From positions 1 through 5,087 of the forward strand of contig CALCFP010000111.1 of NCBI GenBank assembly GCA_937900725.1: a stretch of 5,087 bases of DNA, given 5' to 3'. Shown here in pieces: positions 1-5,087 of this stretch. A model generated the notes under the pieces. That model was not told where the DNA came from, searched no databases, and saw only the letters and a program-made list of their open reading frames with translations. How positions within the stretch are numbered: position 1 is the first letter of the stretch; each line of letters opens with the position of its first letter. Origin of the DNA: an uncultured Bacteroidota bacterium. GTDB lineage: Bacteria; Bacteroidota; Bacteroidia; Bacteroidales; SZUA-534. The position numbers were made by a program, and so were the translations under genes.

Positions 1-116
1 TTGAGGAAAAAGGTTACAAAATCTGTGGGAATCCACGCTGTTGCTATGTGGACGGGGCGTGGAATCAGGAAGACCCAGAAAAATGGTTGACTGTGATTCA
101 AGTTCCTGTTGAGTAG
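1..116 (+). CDS. GyrI-like small-molecule-binding domain protein, C-terminal end (partial)
   Basis: Only the last 37 residues are visible, read in the frame starting at base 3 and ending at a TAG at 114-116. They contain GYKICGNPRCCYVDGAWN and end WLTVIQVPVE. This matches the closing strands of GyrI-like (AraC effector-binding) domains, which typically end with a GY...G.P...Y.dG stretch followed by a T-x-I-Q-x-P-V strand. Such domains bind small, often cationic, ligands. They occur alone or as the C-terminal sensor of AraC- or MerR-type regulators. The start and any DNA-binding part lie outside the window, so whether this is a regulator or a stand-alone binding protein cannot be decided. The final strand has T-V-I-Q where many relatives, from memory, have T-E-I-Q. 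The other two frames are closed by stops at or before base 117 and show no family resemblance. Confidence 0.72.
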   Translation, partial: EEKGYKICGNPRCCYVDGAWNQEDPEKWLTVIQVPVE

Positions 117-135
117 GAAACATTTTACGCAATCC

Positions 136-166
136 AAGCCATCTTGAAGGTAGCTTGTTTTTGTTT
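136..166 (+). terminator. Possible weak intrinsic terminator after the GyrI-like gene
   Basis: Twenty bases after the TAG, AAGC (136-139) can pair with GCTT (153-156). Inside these, ATC (141-143) can pair with GGT (149-151) around the loop TTGAA, with one C/A mismatch. A T-rich run, GTTTTTGTTT, follows at 157-166. The stem is short and imperfect, so position and T-tract are the main support. Confidence 0.35.
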
Positions 167-187
167 ATGCACATAATTGTCCACTAG

Positions 188-219
188 TTCGCATCGATAT
201 ATTAAAAAACTTACATTTG
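188..219 (+). promoter_or_regulatory. Candidate Bacteroidales-type promoter for the 216-aa gene
   Basis: TACATTTG at 212-219 fits the TAnnTTTG -7 consensus of Bacteroides primary sigma factor promoters exactly. The best upstream partner at the expected distance is TTCG at 188-191, a poor match to the TTTG-like -33 element. Transcription would start near 226, leaving a leader of about 20 nt before the ATG at 246. The -7 match is seen directly; the promoter role is inferred. Confidence 0.4.
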
Positions 220-245
220 TTATCGGCTAACAAAATAGTGTTCAA

Positions 246-896
246 ATGAATATGCTATCCTTGGTAATCATATTTTTGGTTGCAATGTCTGTAATATGTC
301 TAATATGGCTTCTGAAGGACGATGCACCTAAATCTTCGTCTTCTTCACTTATATTGACAATAGAATTGGAAGAAGCTCTCAAAAACGGGATGCCCCCAAA
401 AGAACCATTGGCTGATGGCGAACAACTGATACTTGATTTTCCAACGCCTATCACAAAATACAAAGAAGGACGTGTTGATGTAATGCAAATGATATCGGAA
501 CAATATACTATTCATCGCATTGTAGTCACTCCAAACGATATGGTCAAGTTTTATGAAAGTCGATATGGAAAGATGGATAAAGTACACGTCATACCATTAG
601 GCAATCTTGACATTGAGTATTTCTTCAATCATCATAGATGGAATGACTACAATACCATTGTATTCAGCAACAATGCCAAGGCATTTCTATGCGTGACATA
701 TCATCTCGTGCTAAACGGAAATAACAAATATTGGATACCAAGTAGAATGAAGAAATTGCGTGACATTTTAAACAAAAAGGCATCCGACAAGCGACATGAA
801 GAGAGAAAGGCATTGGCAGAATCTCGTGACCCTGATGAAATAATTGATGGAAGCCCTGTTCAATGGAACTCGTTGCCAAACAACCTTTTTTGGTAA
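246..896 (+). CDS. Hypothetical protein with N-terminal membrane anchor (216 aa)
   Basis: I do not recognise a family. Residues 4-23 form an uninterrupted hydrophobic segment (LSLVIIFLVAMSVICLIWLL) followed by K-D-D, which reads as an uncleaved signal anchor. Cys18 lies inside the segment and does not sit in a convincing lipobox. A Ser run (30-34) forms a short linker. Residues about 36-165 look like a mixed alpha/beta soluble domain with aromatic-rich stretches (YFFNHHRWNDYN at 125-136). Residues about 166-195 are highly charged and probably helical, and the protein ends LFW. The first ATG at 246 is used; a second at 252 would lose only two residues. No Shine-Dalgarno motif is visible, as is usual in Bacteroidota, and the candidate promoter lies just upstream. 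The next gene starts 77 bp downstream on the same strand, so the two may be co-transcribed. The coding call rests on length, the coherent anchor and the clean upstream region. Confidence 0.7.
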   Translation: MNMLSLVIIFLVAMSVICLIWLLKDDAPKSSSSSLILTIELEEALKNGMPPKEPLADGEQLILDFPTPITKYKEGRVDVMQMISEQYTIHRIVVTPNDMVKFYESRYGKMDKVHVIPLGNLDIEYFFNHHRWNDYNTIVFSNNAKAFLCVTYHLVLNGNNKYWIPSRMKKLRDILNKKASDKRHEERKALAESRDPDEIIDGSPVQWNSLPNNLFW

Positions 897-973
897 GTAT
901 ATTTCTATTATATGTCGCAACTATTTCTTGCAAAGCAATGATTTAGATAATTTAAATATCGATATTTTTTCTT

Positions 974-1555
974 ATGAGTCAAACAGATAACAAGGAGATT
1001 TTGGTTAAGTTATTAGTATTGTATAAAAAAGAAGTTAATGGCATCGATTCGTATAATCAGTTTATGGATTATAAAAAAAATAGTTATAGCCTAATGCGTT
1101 TTATTGATAAACTGTCATTTTTAATAACTAATAAAAATTGTACTTGTGAAAGTGTTGAGTATAAGACATCAAATAGTTTTGTTTATTCAACATGTCTCTA
1201 TTCGTGTGTTGCTGTATGTTTGTTGACATTGTTATGGATTTTTTCTCACTCTTCGCGAGGGCATGCAGGGTATGTTATGAGTAAACAATTACATCCTATT
1301 TCGTATAGAATTGAACATATATTGGAAATTATAAGCATTGCGTCAATTGTTTTAACTTTTATTGTGTCGAAAATTGATAAAAGAATGATTCGAAAGGAAA
1401 AGGTATCTAAAATTAGTTTCGAAACTTATAAGAATAATATAAACTATATGATTTACAAACTAAAAGAAACACCATGGCAAGAAGTGGATAAGATGCTCAA
1501 GCAAATGAAAGAAGAAGGCGTTGAATTCCCGAAAGACGTTAATTTTAAAGTGTAG
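974..1555 (+). CDS. Hypothetical two-segment membrane protein (193 aa)
   Basis: I recognise no family. An N-terminal soluble part of about 68 residues, rich in Lys, Tyr and Asn, contains a C-T-C motif at residues 56-58. Two hydrophobic segments follow: about 69-90 (FVYSTCLYSCVAVCLLTLLWIF) and about 114-133 (HILEIISIASIVLTFIVSKI). They are joined by a polar loop of some 23 residues containing RGH and KQLHPIS. After the second segment comes a strongly basic stretch (KIDKRMIRKEK, 133-143), so by the positive-inside rule both ends are probably cytoplasmic. The C-terminus (165-193) looks like an amphipathic helix followed by an EFPKDVNFKV tail. Base composition is strikingly AT-rich, about 23% and 28% G+C in two sampled 60-base lines, which suggests acquired DNA. 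The ATG at 974 follows a T-rich leader with no Shine-Dalgarno motif. A hairpin immediately follows the stop. I assign no function. Confidence 0.7.
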   Translation: MSQTDNKEILVKLLVLYKKEVNGIDSYNQFMDYKKNSYSLMRFIDKLSFLITNKNCTCESVEYKTSNSFVYSTCLYSCVAVCLLTLLWIFSHSSRGHAGYVMSKQLHPISYRIEHILEIISIASIVLTFIVSKIDKRMIRKEKVSKISFETYKNNINYMIYKLKETPWQEVDKMLKQMKEEGVEFPKDVNFKV

Positions 1556-1558
1556 GTG

Positions 1559-1590
1559 AAGAGCTACAAGCGTTGCTAACAGCTCTTATT
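1559..1590 (+). terminator. Hairpin after the 193-aa gene, possible terminator
   Basis: AAGAGCT (1559-1565) pairs perfectly with AGCTCTT (1581-1587). A small inner AGC/GCT stem (1568-1570 with 1574-1576) closes a 3-nt loop. The structure begins four bases after the TAG. The tract that follows (ATTACTCCTT) is only moderately T-rich, so termination is likely but not certain. Confidence 0.45.
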
Positions 1591-1621
1591 ACTCCTTACG
1601 CCAGTCACTACGTTTATGAAA

Positions 1622-1698
1622 TAAGCCTTTCTTGTTTTTATCAGCCAAAATTATTTTGAAGCAGGAGCAGGCATTCCGAAACTGCCACCAAGTGTCGA
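1622..1698 (-). repeat. Diverged direct repeat, copy 1 (esterase tail plus downstream flank)
   Basis: This stretch aligns with 1835-1922. AGCCTTTCTTGT (1624-1635) equals 1837-1848 exactly. After a short variable stretch, AAAATTATTTTGAAGCAGGA (1647-1666) is also identical to the second copy, and the match continues through GCATTCCGAAA and GCCACCAAGTGT. Differences include two 6-bp deletions relative to copy 2. The repeat therefore covers both the coding end and half of the esterase terminator. Confidence 0.82.
1651..1698 (-). pseudogene. Relic of a second carboxylesterase gene, C-terminal end only
   Basis: Read on the minus strand, these bases encode STLGGSFGMPAPASK followed by TAA at 1653-1651. 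The intact esterase ends STLGGGFGFGMPAPAPASK, so this is a shortened copy of the same tail. Relative to the intact gene the relic lacks two codons in the Ala-Pro run and two in the Gly-Phe run. Both gaps are multiples of three, as expected if the sequence once lay in a translated gene. Upstream on the minus strand the match stops at about 1698, and a TGA at 1707-1705 closes the frame. No body, start or promoter of a second esterase remains. The simplest reading is a former tandem paralogue whose 5' part was deleted or replaced. A small segmental duplication of the live gene's end followed by drift is the alternative. Confidence 0.72.
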
Positions 1699-1738
1699 AA
1701 ACCATCAAAAATCGTTCCTCATTGTTTTTTCTGATTTC

Positions 1739-1780
1739 CTACTGAAAACTTTTGCGCTTTTTGATGAAAGTTTTCAGTAG
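1739..1780. repeat. Perfect 14-bp inverted repeat with 14-nt spacer
   Basis: CTACTGAAAACTTT (1739-1752) is the exact reverse complement of AAAGTTTTCAGTAG (1767-1780). The spacer is TGCGCTTTTTGATG. The arms could fold as a 14-bp stem on either strand. Neither side is followed by a good T-tract, so an ordinary terminator is less likely than a repeat or small non-autonomous mobile element. No obvious target-site duplication flanks it. It lies between the esterase relic and the terminator of the intact esterase. Confidence 0.8.
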
Positions 1781-1813
1781 ATATGTTTTGATTATACCAG
1801 CCACACACACAAC

Positions 1814-1843
1814 AAAAAAGGCTACCCGAAACGGATAGCCTTT
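1814..1843 (-). terminator. Intrinsic terminator of the carboxylesterase gene
   Basis: On the minus strand, AAGGCTATCCG pairs with CGGGTAGCCTT around a TTT loop, with one U-G wobble in the RNA, and is followed by TTTTTTGTTG. It starts about 20 bases after the esterase TAA. Stem, loop and U-tract are all of canonical form. In the plus direction the tail is TTTCTTGT, so weak bidirectional activity is possible. Confidence 0.85.
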
Positions 1844-1922
1844 CTTGTATATATCTGTAAAATTATTTTGAAGCAGGAGCAGGAGCTGGCATTCCGAAAC
1901 CGAAACCGCCACCAAGTGTTGA
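1835..1922 (-). repeat. Diverged direct repeat, copy 2 (tail of the intact esterase and its flank)
   Basis: This is the partner of 1622-1698. It spans one arm of the terminator, the short untranslated gap, and the last 20 codons or so of the intact esterase. It contains the longer Ala-Pro and Gly-Phe runs, and the two 6-bp differences from copy 1 both fall in these simple repeats. The offset between copies at the stop codons is 212 bp. Confidence 0.82.
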
Positions 1923-3464
1923 CTTGATTGGGTCGCCCATTTCCGAATCCTCAGCATCATTCTCGTCAAGCTTGAATAGCATGAATTTGTTGGTTTCCTT
2001 AGTGTATGGAGTCCATTCGCCACCTTCGGCACCGTTAGGGTCGCTATATTTTGCGAAGTTGGTCCACGCAGTAAGCATAGCCTCTGACAAATCCCAGTCG
2101 CCTTGTGTCCAAGGACGCCAGCAATGCTTGAGTGATTTGAACACAAACCATAGGTCTGAAGAGTGGAAAGCACCGCGAAGACGATTTGTGACTTCTGGGT
2201 GCTTGCCGTCGTCAGGCAATGGACGGGCAAATTCATAAACATAGCATTTGCTGCCGATGCTGTCGCGGTTCAAGCCAAATGCTGCAATGCCACTTGACAT
2301 GTCACCCATATCGTCCAATGTGTAGCCCATCATATAAGGAACATTAGCAAGAGTGCCGTCAAGAGCAGCCTCGTCGAAACTTTCTTTTGAAACATAGCCA
2401 TCAACCATTGGCATAGCGGTGATGCCGCCAAAGTTGCCTGTCGCATTAGAATAGATTGTGCCGACTGTATGCATTACTTCAGTCTCAGCAGCACGCATTT
2501 TGGCCAATGTGTTGTAGCCTGCCCAATCCATAATCACTTTAGTGTTGAATTCAGCACGTTGAAGAGCGTTAAGGTTTTCTGGAGCTTGTGGAGCCTTGTA
2601 AGCTGCAATCTTTGTCTCAGCAGGACGGTTGCCAAAATTGCCGAAGTTGAAACCAGCAGGCATACGCATTCCGCCACGGCCGCCACCCATGCCGCCAAGA
2701 CCGCCAGCACTCATGATGACTGCCTTGTGGAATAGGCCACGGGCAAGTGGAGATTCGCAAATTGTGCGAACACTGCCACCACCGGCACTTTGACCGAATA
2801 TCATTACGTTGTCTGGGTCGCCACCGAATTGTGCGATGTTTTTCTTTACCCATTTCAAAGATTCGATTTGGTCGAGAATTCCATAGTTGCCAGAAACACC
2901 ATTTTCGCTTTCTGCTGAAAGTTCTGGGTGTGCTAGGAATCCAAATACGCCAAGACGGTAGTTGATTGTTACAAGAACAACGTCTTTAGCGCCCCATTCT
3001 TGGCCATCAAATTCTGGCTCTGTACCAAAACCTTCACGATAGCCACCACCATGAATCCAAACTGCAACTGGGAGTTTTGCATCAACATCGCCTGATGCTT
3101 TTGTCCAAACGTTCAAATAGAGGCAATCTTCAGAAAAAGGCGCTTCATCGCCATAGCCCCATTCAGTGTAGTAACCACCTTTATACTGAATGTGCTGGTA
3201 ACTTGGGTTGGCAAAACGGTCGCAAACCTTGACACCTTCCCAAGGCTTAACTGGCTGTGGAGCCTTCCAACGCAAGTCGCCGATAGGAGCGTCTGCGTAT
3301 GGTATGCCACGATAAACAACTACGCCGTCGGTCTCGGTATTTACACCTTGAACCTGGCCACCTTCAATTGTCAACACTGGATTGTTGTTGACATTGCTGT
3401 CGGTTGCAGTCTGGCAACTGACCATTGTCAGTGCGAGCAACCCAAAGAGAATAGGTTTTCTCAT
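1863..3464 (-). CDS. Type-B carboxylesterase lipoprotein (533 aa, complete)
   Basis: A serine hydrolase of the alpha/beta-hydrolase fold that cleaves carboxylic esters, here probably acyl groups on plant polysaccharide. Residues 1-17 form a lipoprotein signal peptide ending LTMVSC, with Cys17 as the lipidation site. Family hallmarks follow in order: EDCLYLNVW (112-120), oxyanion-hole HGGG (138-141), and GGDPDNVMIFGQSAGGGSV with nucleophile Ser226. The acidic member is probably Asp385 (GYTLDDMGD) and the His is His434 (GAFHSSDLWFVF). Length is normal for the family. Two oddities are a Gly/Met/Arg/Phe-rich insertion at about 254-281 and a Gly-Phe then Ala-Pro tail at 518-531. The start is fixed by the signal peptide; no Shine-Dalgarno is seen, only A/T-rich leader. 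It follows the GH3 gene by 76 bp and ends at a strong terminator. Substrate is not readable from sequence; acetyl- or feruloyl-xylan is an inference from the neighbour. Confidence 0.93.
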   Translation of the reverse strand: MRKPILFGLLALTMVSCQTATDSNVNNNPVLTIEGGQVQGVNTETDGVVVYRGIPYADAPIGDLRWKAPQPVKPWEGVKVCDRFANPSYQHIQYKGGYYTEWGYGDEAPFSEDCLYLNVWTKASGDVDAKLPVAVWIHGGGYREGFGTEPEFDGQEWGAKDVVLVTINYRLGVFGFLAHPELSAESENGVSGNYGILDQIESLKWVKKNIAQFGGDPDNVMIFGQSAGGGSVRTICESPLARGLFHKAVIMSAGGLGGMGGGRGGMRMPAGFNFGNFGNRPAETKIAAYKAPQAPENLNALQRAEFNTKVIMDWAGYNTLAKMRAAETEVMHTVGTIYSNATGNFGGITAMPMVDGYVSKESFDEAALDGTLANVPYMMGYTLDDMGDMSSGIAAFGLNRDSIGSKCYVYEFARPLPDDGKHPEVTNRLRGAFHSSDLWFVFKSLKHCWRPWTQGDWDLSEAMLTAWTNFAKYSDPNGAEGGEWTPYTKETNKFMLFKLDENDAEDSEMGDPIKSTLGGGFGFGMPAPAPASK

Positions 3465-3505
3465 TTTCTGATAAATTAAAGTTGTTATTAAATAGTATAT
3501 AGTAA

Positions 3506-3534
3506 ATAGGCAAGGCCTTGTGAGCCTTGCCTAT
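3506..3534 (-). terminator. Intercistronic hairpin between GH3 and esterase genes
   Basis: ATAGGCAAGGC (3506-3516) and GCCTTGCCTAT (3524-3534) are perfect 11-bp arms around a 7-nt loop. On the minus strand the stem starts six bases after the GH3 stop and is followed by TTACTATATACT, a poor U-tract. It may partly terminate or attenuate read-through, or protect the 3' end of the GH3 message. The stem itself is certain; the role is inferred. Confidence 0.6.
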
Positions 3535-3540
3535 CGCCAT

Positions 3541-5087
3541 TTATTTCACTTCAAAGTCGAACGACTTCAAATCCTTGTCAAGTGATGATGAACCGTAAAG
3601 AATCTGATACTTGCCAGGACGAACTGAAAGTTCATCTATTGTAGCATCGTAATATTCAAACGATTCGCCGTTCAACTTGATGCTTGCGGTTGCTGTTTCA
3701 CCAGCCTTTACCTTTATCTTGCTGAATCCCTTGAGTGACTTGATTGGTGCTTCAGGATAGTCAAGAGCCTTGACGTAAACCTGAACAATCTCTTCGCCGT
3801 CACGACTGCCTGTGTTTGTAACAGGAATAGTAACTGTCACATTGCCGTCTTTATTCATCTCGTTGGCTGAAATCTTGCCTTCGCCATATTCAAATGTGGT
3901 GTATGACAGACCGTAGCCGAATGCATAGAGTGGAGTGCCCTTGAAGTACTTATAGGTACGGTTTTCCATACTGTAGTCGAGGAAGTCAGGCAGATCGTTG
4001 TTTGAAGCGTAGAATGTAACTGGCAACTTGCCTGATGGGTTGAAGTCGCCGAACAAGACGTCAGCCAATGCCTTGGCACCGCCTTGGCCAGCATACCAAG
4101 CCTGAAGCAAGCCATCAATCTGGTCTTCGATAGTAGCAAATGCGATAGCAGAACCTGAGCAGTTTACAAATACTACAGGCTTGCCAGTTTCGTGCATAGC
4201 CTTAACAAGACGCTGTTGTACGACTGGCAGTTCAATGTCGGCCTTGTCACCGCCTTCGCCTTCGAGTTGTGCTGAGATACCGCCAATTACAACAATCACG
4301 TCAGCATCTTTTGCCATTTCCTTCTCTTCGGCAAAATCAGCATACTTGCGCTGGCAGAAATCGGCACGTAGCATAGCGAATGGGCCCTTGCCACGTTTGT
4401 ACTCGATAAGGATGTCGTATGTCTGGCCTTCCTTTACGTCGAATGTCTTGTATTGAACACCACGACGGCCGAAACCGAATCCGAAACCGCCACGTCCCAT
4501 ACCTGGCTTTGCATCCTCGACAACCTTGCCGTTAACCTTGAACAGGTAGCCGTTGTCAGAAGATATGGTGTAACTCATCTGGCCAGAGAATGTAGCCTTA
4601 TATTGACCAGAAATTCTTACAGACAAAGTGTCGGTGCTGATGCCTTCAGCAAATCCATAAGCGCCGAAAGTGCTGAAATTGATTGTGTTGTAGTCGCCAG
4701 TAACGTCAGGATTGCCTTCAAGTTCGTTGTTGTTGAAGAATTCAACCTTCACGCCCTTGCCTTCGTTGAAGTCGCCAAGGTGATAGATGGTATTGTACTC
4801 GTCAGTCAGTTCGCAAGCCTTTGAGTAAACGACATTTGCGTTAGGAACAGCATTCTTGATGCCTTCAAGCAAAGAGTGGGTGTGTTCCTTTGTAGGAGTA
4901 CCGCCATAGTTGCCGTTAAGCATTGACGCGTCGTCGGCATTTGGTCCGAATACGGCAATGTTCTTCAAATCCTTCGACAATGGCAAAACGCCGTTGTTTT
5001 TCAAAAGCACAATGCTTTCCTGTGCCATTTTGCGGTTAAGCTCCCGGTGCTTTTCACAGCAAATAACGTCGTACGGGATTTTGTCGT
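3541..5087 (-). CDS. GH3 glycoside hydrolase with PA14 domain, beta-xylosidase-like (5' end missing)
   Basis: A family 3 exo-glycosidase that releases terminal sugars from oligosaccharides. The frame is open to the window edge: IPYDVICCEKHRELNRK precedes the internal Met at 5028, so the gene starts outside and 514 C-terminal residues are visible. The N-terminal barrel with the nucleophile Asp is not seen. Numbered from that Met: SIVLLKNNGVLPL (5-17) and GPNADD (28-33) open the alpha/beta sandwich domain. A PA14-type insertion spans about 82-224, and the sandwich resumes with VIVVIGG (244-250). ISAQLEGEGGDKADIELP (251-268) probably holds the acid/base Glu. VNCSGSAIA, QAWYAG, LFGDFNPSGKLPVTFY and YAFGYGLSYTTF follow, then a fibronectin-III-like domain (about 385-495). 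The LEGE, VNCSGSA and PNADD wording favours the beta-xylosidase branch over typical beta-glucosidases. A GMGRGGFGFGFGRRG insertion (176-190) lies within PA14. Probably exported, but no signal is visible here. Confidence 0.92.
   Translation of the reverse strand, partial: DKIPYDVICCEKHRELNRKMAQESIVLLKNNGVLPLSKDLKNIAVFGPNADDASMLNGNYGGTPTKEHTHSLLEGIKNAVPNANVVYSKACELTDEYNTIYHLGDFNEGKGVKVEFFNNNELEGNPDVTGDYNTINFSTFGAYGFAEGISTDTLSVRISGQYKATFSGQMSYTISSDNGYLFKVNGKVVEDAKPGMGRGGFGFGFGRRGVQYKTFDVKEGQTYDILIEYKRGKGPFAMLRADFCQRKYADFAEEKEMAKDADVIVVIGGISAQLEGEGGDKADIELPVVQQRLVKAMHETGKPVVFVNCSGSAIAFATIEDQIDGLLQAWYAGQGGAKALADVLFGDFNPSGKLPVTFYASNNDLPDFLDYSMENRTYKYFKGTPLYAFGYGLSYTTFEYGEGKISANEMNKDGNVTVTIPVTNTGSRDGEEIVQVYVKALDYPEAPIKSLKGFSKIKVKAGETATASIKLNGESFEYYDATIDELSVRPGKYQILYGSSSLDKDLKSFDFEVK

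Noticed and set aside
664..933. An 89-codon minus-strand open frame opposite the 216-aa gene
   Set aside because: It is antisense to a better-supported gene with a membrane anchor and has no recognisable features of its own.
947..954. TAATTTAA as a -7 box with TTG at 928-930 for the 193-aa gene
   Set aside because: It lacks the TTTG core and the spacing is short; such matches are expected by chance in AT-rich sequence.
1800..1812. Short CA-rich run (CCACACACACAAC)
   Set aside because: Too short to be treated as a meaningful simple repeat.
1622..1922. Two repeat copies as a possible CRISPR-like or tandem array
   Set aside because: There are only two diverged copies, one of them coding, with no regular spacing or further units.
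1739..2242. A 167-codon open frame on the minus strand overlapping the esterase 3' end
   Set aside because: It overlaps the well-supported esterase out of frame, runs through the terminator and the inverted repeat, and shows no coherent domain.
4453..4824. A 123-codon plus-strand open frame opposite the GH3 gene
   Set aside because: It is antisense to conserved PA14 coding sequence and has no family resemblance; it reflects codon bias on the other strand.
5026..5028. The ATG at 5028 (minus strand) as the GH3 start
   Set aside because: The frame continues upstream to the window edge with conserved GH3 sequence (IPYDVICCEKHRELNRK), so this Met is internal.

Overview
The window looks like chromosomal DNA of an anaerobic Bacteroidales bacterium, plausibly of the Prevotella type. 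The main reasons are a GH3 enzyme of the PA14-containing beta-xylosidase-like kind, a lipoprotein type-B carboxylesterase, start codons preceded by A/T-rich sequence instead of a Shine-Dalgarno motif, and a TAnnTTTG-like promoter box. The genus is inferred; no rRNA or other marker gene is present.

Left part, + strand (1-1590). The window opens inside the last codons of a GyrI-like small-molecule-binding domain (stop at 116). Two unrecognised genes follow: a 216-aa protein with one N-terminal membrane anchor (246-896) and a 193-aa protein with two predicted membrane segments (974-1555). Sampled lines of the second are clearly AT-rich (about 23-28% G+C), against about 47% in a sampled line of the esterase gene. 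A hairpin at 1559-1590 may end this transcript.

Middle (1556-1862). This 307-bp gap has no intact gene but is full of structure. It holds the hairpin just named, a 48-bp minus-strand relic of an esterase C-terminus that copies the tail of the intact neighbour (1651-1698), a perfect 14-bp inverted repeat with a 14-nt spacer (1739-1780), and a strong intrinsic terminator for the esterase gene (1814-1843).

Right part, - strand (1863-5087). In transcription order there is the C-terminal 514 residues of a GH3 glycoside hydrolase with an inserted PA14 domain, whose 5' end lies beyond the window, then a complete 533-aa lipoprotein carboxylesterase. They are 76 bp apart, and that gap contains a perfect 11-bp-stem hairpin. 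Together they suggest hemicellulose (xylan-like) breakdown, with the esterase removing ester decorations and the GH3 releasing terminal sugars. The substrate is inferred from family resemblance only. Both enzymes carry unusual Gly/Phe/Met/Arg-rich low-complexity segments.

I see no clear evidence of a wholly new system. The most notable signals are the esterase relic with in-frame indels, the inverted repeat beside it, and the Gly-rich segments shared by the two enzymes.
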